From NCBI GenBank assembly GCA_017430225.1, contig JAFRNK010000049.1:1-47532 (forward strand): 47,532 bases of DNA. The letters are read 5' to 3'. The notes below the pieces were generated by a model. That model had not been told where the DNA came from, made no database searches, and worked only from the letters and a program-made list of their open reading frames with translations. Positions 46,214 through 47,532 of this stretch are shown here, piece after piece (the stretch's first letter is position 1; every line of letters starts with the position of its first letter). This DNA comes from Clostridia bacterium (GTDB lineage: Bacteria > Bacillota > Clostridia > Christensenellales > Aristaeellaceae). The position numbers and the translations under genes are program-made.

Positions 46214-47479
46214 ATGATCGCCGCTTTGATACTGTTTCTTGCCACGTATGTACTGATGATCATTTTTCAGAAGTACAGGCCGTGGATCGCCCTGGCCAGC
46301 GCCGCCATTTTCCTGATCAGCGGGCTGCTGCCCTGGGAGAAGGCGCTGTCGTCCGTGGATTTCAACGTGCTGCTGATGATCTTCGGTACGATGGGCACCG
46401 TCGCGCTCGTGATCGAATCGAAAATGCCCATGCTGCTGGCGGATATCATCCTGAGCAAGGTGTCCAACGTGAAGTGGGCCATCATCGTACTGTCCCTGTT
46501 CGCGGGCATCGTTTCCGCGTTCATCGACAATGTAGCCACGGTGCTGATGATCGCGCCGATCGCGCTGGCCATCGCCAAAAAACTGAAGATCAACCCCGTG
46601 GGCATGATCATCGCCATCGCCGTCTCCTCCAACCTGCAGGGCGCGGCCACGCTGGTGGGCGACACCACGTCCATCCTGCTGGGCGGCTATGCGGGCATGA
46701 GTTTCATGGATTTCTTCTGGTACAAGGGCCGGCCGGGCATTTTCTGGGCAGTGGAGCTCGGCGCGGTGTGCGCGGCTTCGCTGCTGCTGATCCTTTTCAA
46801 GAATGAAAAGCAGAAGGTGGAGAGCCGGGAGCGGACCGTGGTGACGGACTACGTCCCGTCCATCCTGATGGTTGGCACGGTCGTCCTGCTGATCGCCGCG
46901 TCCTTTATCCCGAACAAGCCGCAGCTGACGAACGGTCTGATCTGCACGGTGCTCATGCTGATCGGGATGATCTACAGTATCATCCGCAAGAAGCGGCCGC
47001 AGGCGGTCTCGGAGCTGCTCAAGGAGATCGATTTTGACACGATCCTGCTGCTGTTCGGCCTGTTCATCGTGATCGGCGGGATCACGGAGCAAGGCGTGAT
47101 CGACGCCATCGCGCAGCTGTTCGACCGCATCGGCGGCGGCAACCTGTTCTGGATCTACACGCTCATCACCTGGGTCAGCGTGCTGTTTTCCGCGTTCATC
47201 GACAACATCCCCTACGTCACCACGATGCTGCCGGTCGTACGCGGCATGGCGCTGGCCATGGGTGTAGACCCGACCATCCTGTACTTCGGCCTGCTTTCCG
47301 GTGCCACGCTGGGCGGGAACCTGACCCCCATCGGCGCCTCCGCCAACATCACCGGCATCGGCATCCTGCGGAAAGAGGGCTACACCGTGAAAAACAGCGA
47401 TTTCCTGCGGATCGGCGTGCCTTTCACGCTGGCCGCGGTGATCCCCGCGTATATCTTCTTCTGGGTGTTCTACGCATAA
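46214..47479 (+). CDS. Ion transporter, ArsB/NhaD/SLC13 superfamily (421 aa)
   Basis: About ten hydrophobic segments in two inverted halves, each with an F-I-D-N motif (SAFIDNVATVLM and SAFIDNIPYVTTM) and a re-entrant-type loop (ATLVGDTTS and GGNLTPIGASAN), the layout of the ArsB/NhaD/CitMHS/SLC13 ion transporter group. AGGAGG precedes the ATG; the upstream part of the longer ORF is leader RNA. The riboswitch candidate suggests a role in metal (manganese) balance or pH, but the substrate is unknown. Confidence 0.8.
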   Translation: MIAALILFLATYVLMIIFQKYRPWIALASAAIFLISGLLPWEKALSSVDFNVLLMIFGTMGTVALVIESKMPMLLADIILSKVSNVKWAIIVLSLFAGIVSAFIDNVATVLMIAPIALAIAKKLKINPVGMIIAIAVSSNLQGAATLVGDTTSILLGGYAGMSFMDFFWYKGRPGIFWAVELGAVCAASLLLILFKNEKQKVESRERTVVTDYVPSILMVGTVVLLIAASFIPNKPQLTNGLICTVLMLIGMIYSIIRKKRPQAVSELLKEIDFDTILLLFGLFIVIGGITEQGVIDAIAQLFDRIGGGNLFWIYTLITWVSVLFSAFIDNIPYVTTMLPVVRGMALAMGVDPTILYFGLLSGATLGGNLTPIGASANITGIGILRKEGYTVKNSDFLRIGVPFTLAAVIPAYIFFWVFYA

Positions 47480-47492
47480 AAGAGATAGGGCA

Positions 47493-47529
47493 GGGCCACT
47501 GGGGGACGGTTCTTACTGGCCTTGTTTTT
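47493..47529 (+). terminator. Terminator-like hairpin after the transporter
   Basis: GGCCA and TGGCC stem with a long loop containing GGGGGACGGTTCTT, followed by TTGTTTTT. Short stem, moderate confidence. Confidence 0.6.
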
Positions 47530-47532
47530 GCA

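Overview
The window is most of a temperate bacteriophage genome integrated into a tRNA-Leu(CAA) gene of a GC-rich, Gram-positive-type bacterium, followed by about 7.6 kb of host chromosome. The host is most likely an uncultured member of the Clostridia (Bacillota). The signs are strong AGGAGG ribosome binding sites, consensus sigma-A promoters, a feoA-feoA-feoB cassette with a FeoB-associated Cys-rich protein, a possible yybP-ykoY-type riboswitch and Clostridia-type phage genes. No rRNA or marker gene is present, so the genus is not determined.

Phage, 1-39,897. A 107-bp direct repeat (1-107 and 39,791-39,897) bounds the element and gives a circular phage of 39,790 bp. The repeat contains the end of the integrase gene, so the left edge has the attP arrangement rather than attL. 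The left arm (108-298) carries repeated motifs and the late terminator. The late genes run right to left, from 28.5 kb down to 0.3 kb: terS, an HNH homing endonuclease, terL (broken in its P-loop), tail fibre-like genes including a collagen-like one, portal, a Prp-like cysteine protease, scaffold, an N4-gp56-type major capsid protein, holin, C40-type endolysin, connector, tail nozzle-like protein, a second holin-like protein, a 555-residue repeat protein, and a 3,695-residue polyvalent protein. There is no tape measure and no tail sheath or tube gene, so a short-tailed (podovirus) particle is inferred.

The early operon also runs right to left (37.3 to 28.5 kb) from a Cro-like gene. It holds SSB, Gp157, a likely single-strand annealing protein, a NinB-like protein, HNH proteins, a replication initiator-like protein with iterons inside its gene, many small zinc-ribbon proteins, a Lar-like protein and a secreted transglycosylase. 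A CI/LexA-type repressor, a membrane-anchored Cys/His-rich protein and a tyrosine integrase are on the + strand.

Host region, 39,875-47,532: tRNA-Leu, the feo iron-uptake operon with three GTTAGC-N4-GCTAAC operator copies, an HD-domain hydrolase, an S9-family peptidase, and a 421-residue ion transporter (ArsB/NhaD/SLC13-like) behind a leader that looks like a manganese riboswitch with a terminator.

The most unusual features are these. The giant virion-type protein joins a zincin-like, a PBECR-type nuclease, a JAB/RadC-type and a zeta-like kinase domain, and two small genes with strong ribosome binding sites are nested in another frame at the domain junctions. The phage-encoded Prp-like protease sits beside scaffold and capsid proteins whose N-termini look like Prp cleavage sites. 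A 36-bp bipartite element is repeated upstream of terS and of scaffold. A terminator-like hairpin contains the terS ribosome binding site. All functional calls come from reading the sequence; no database search was run.
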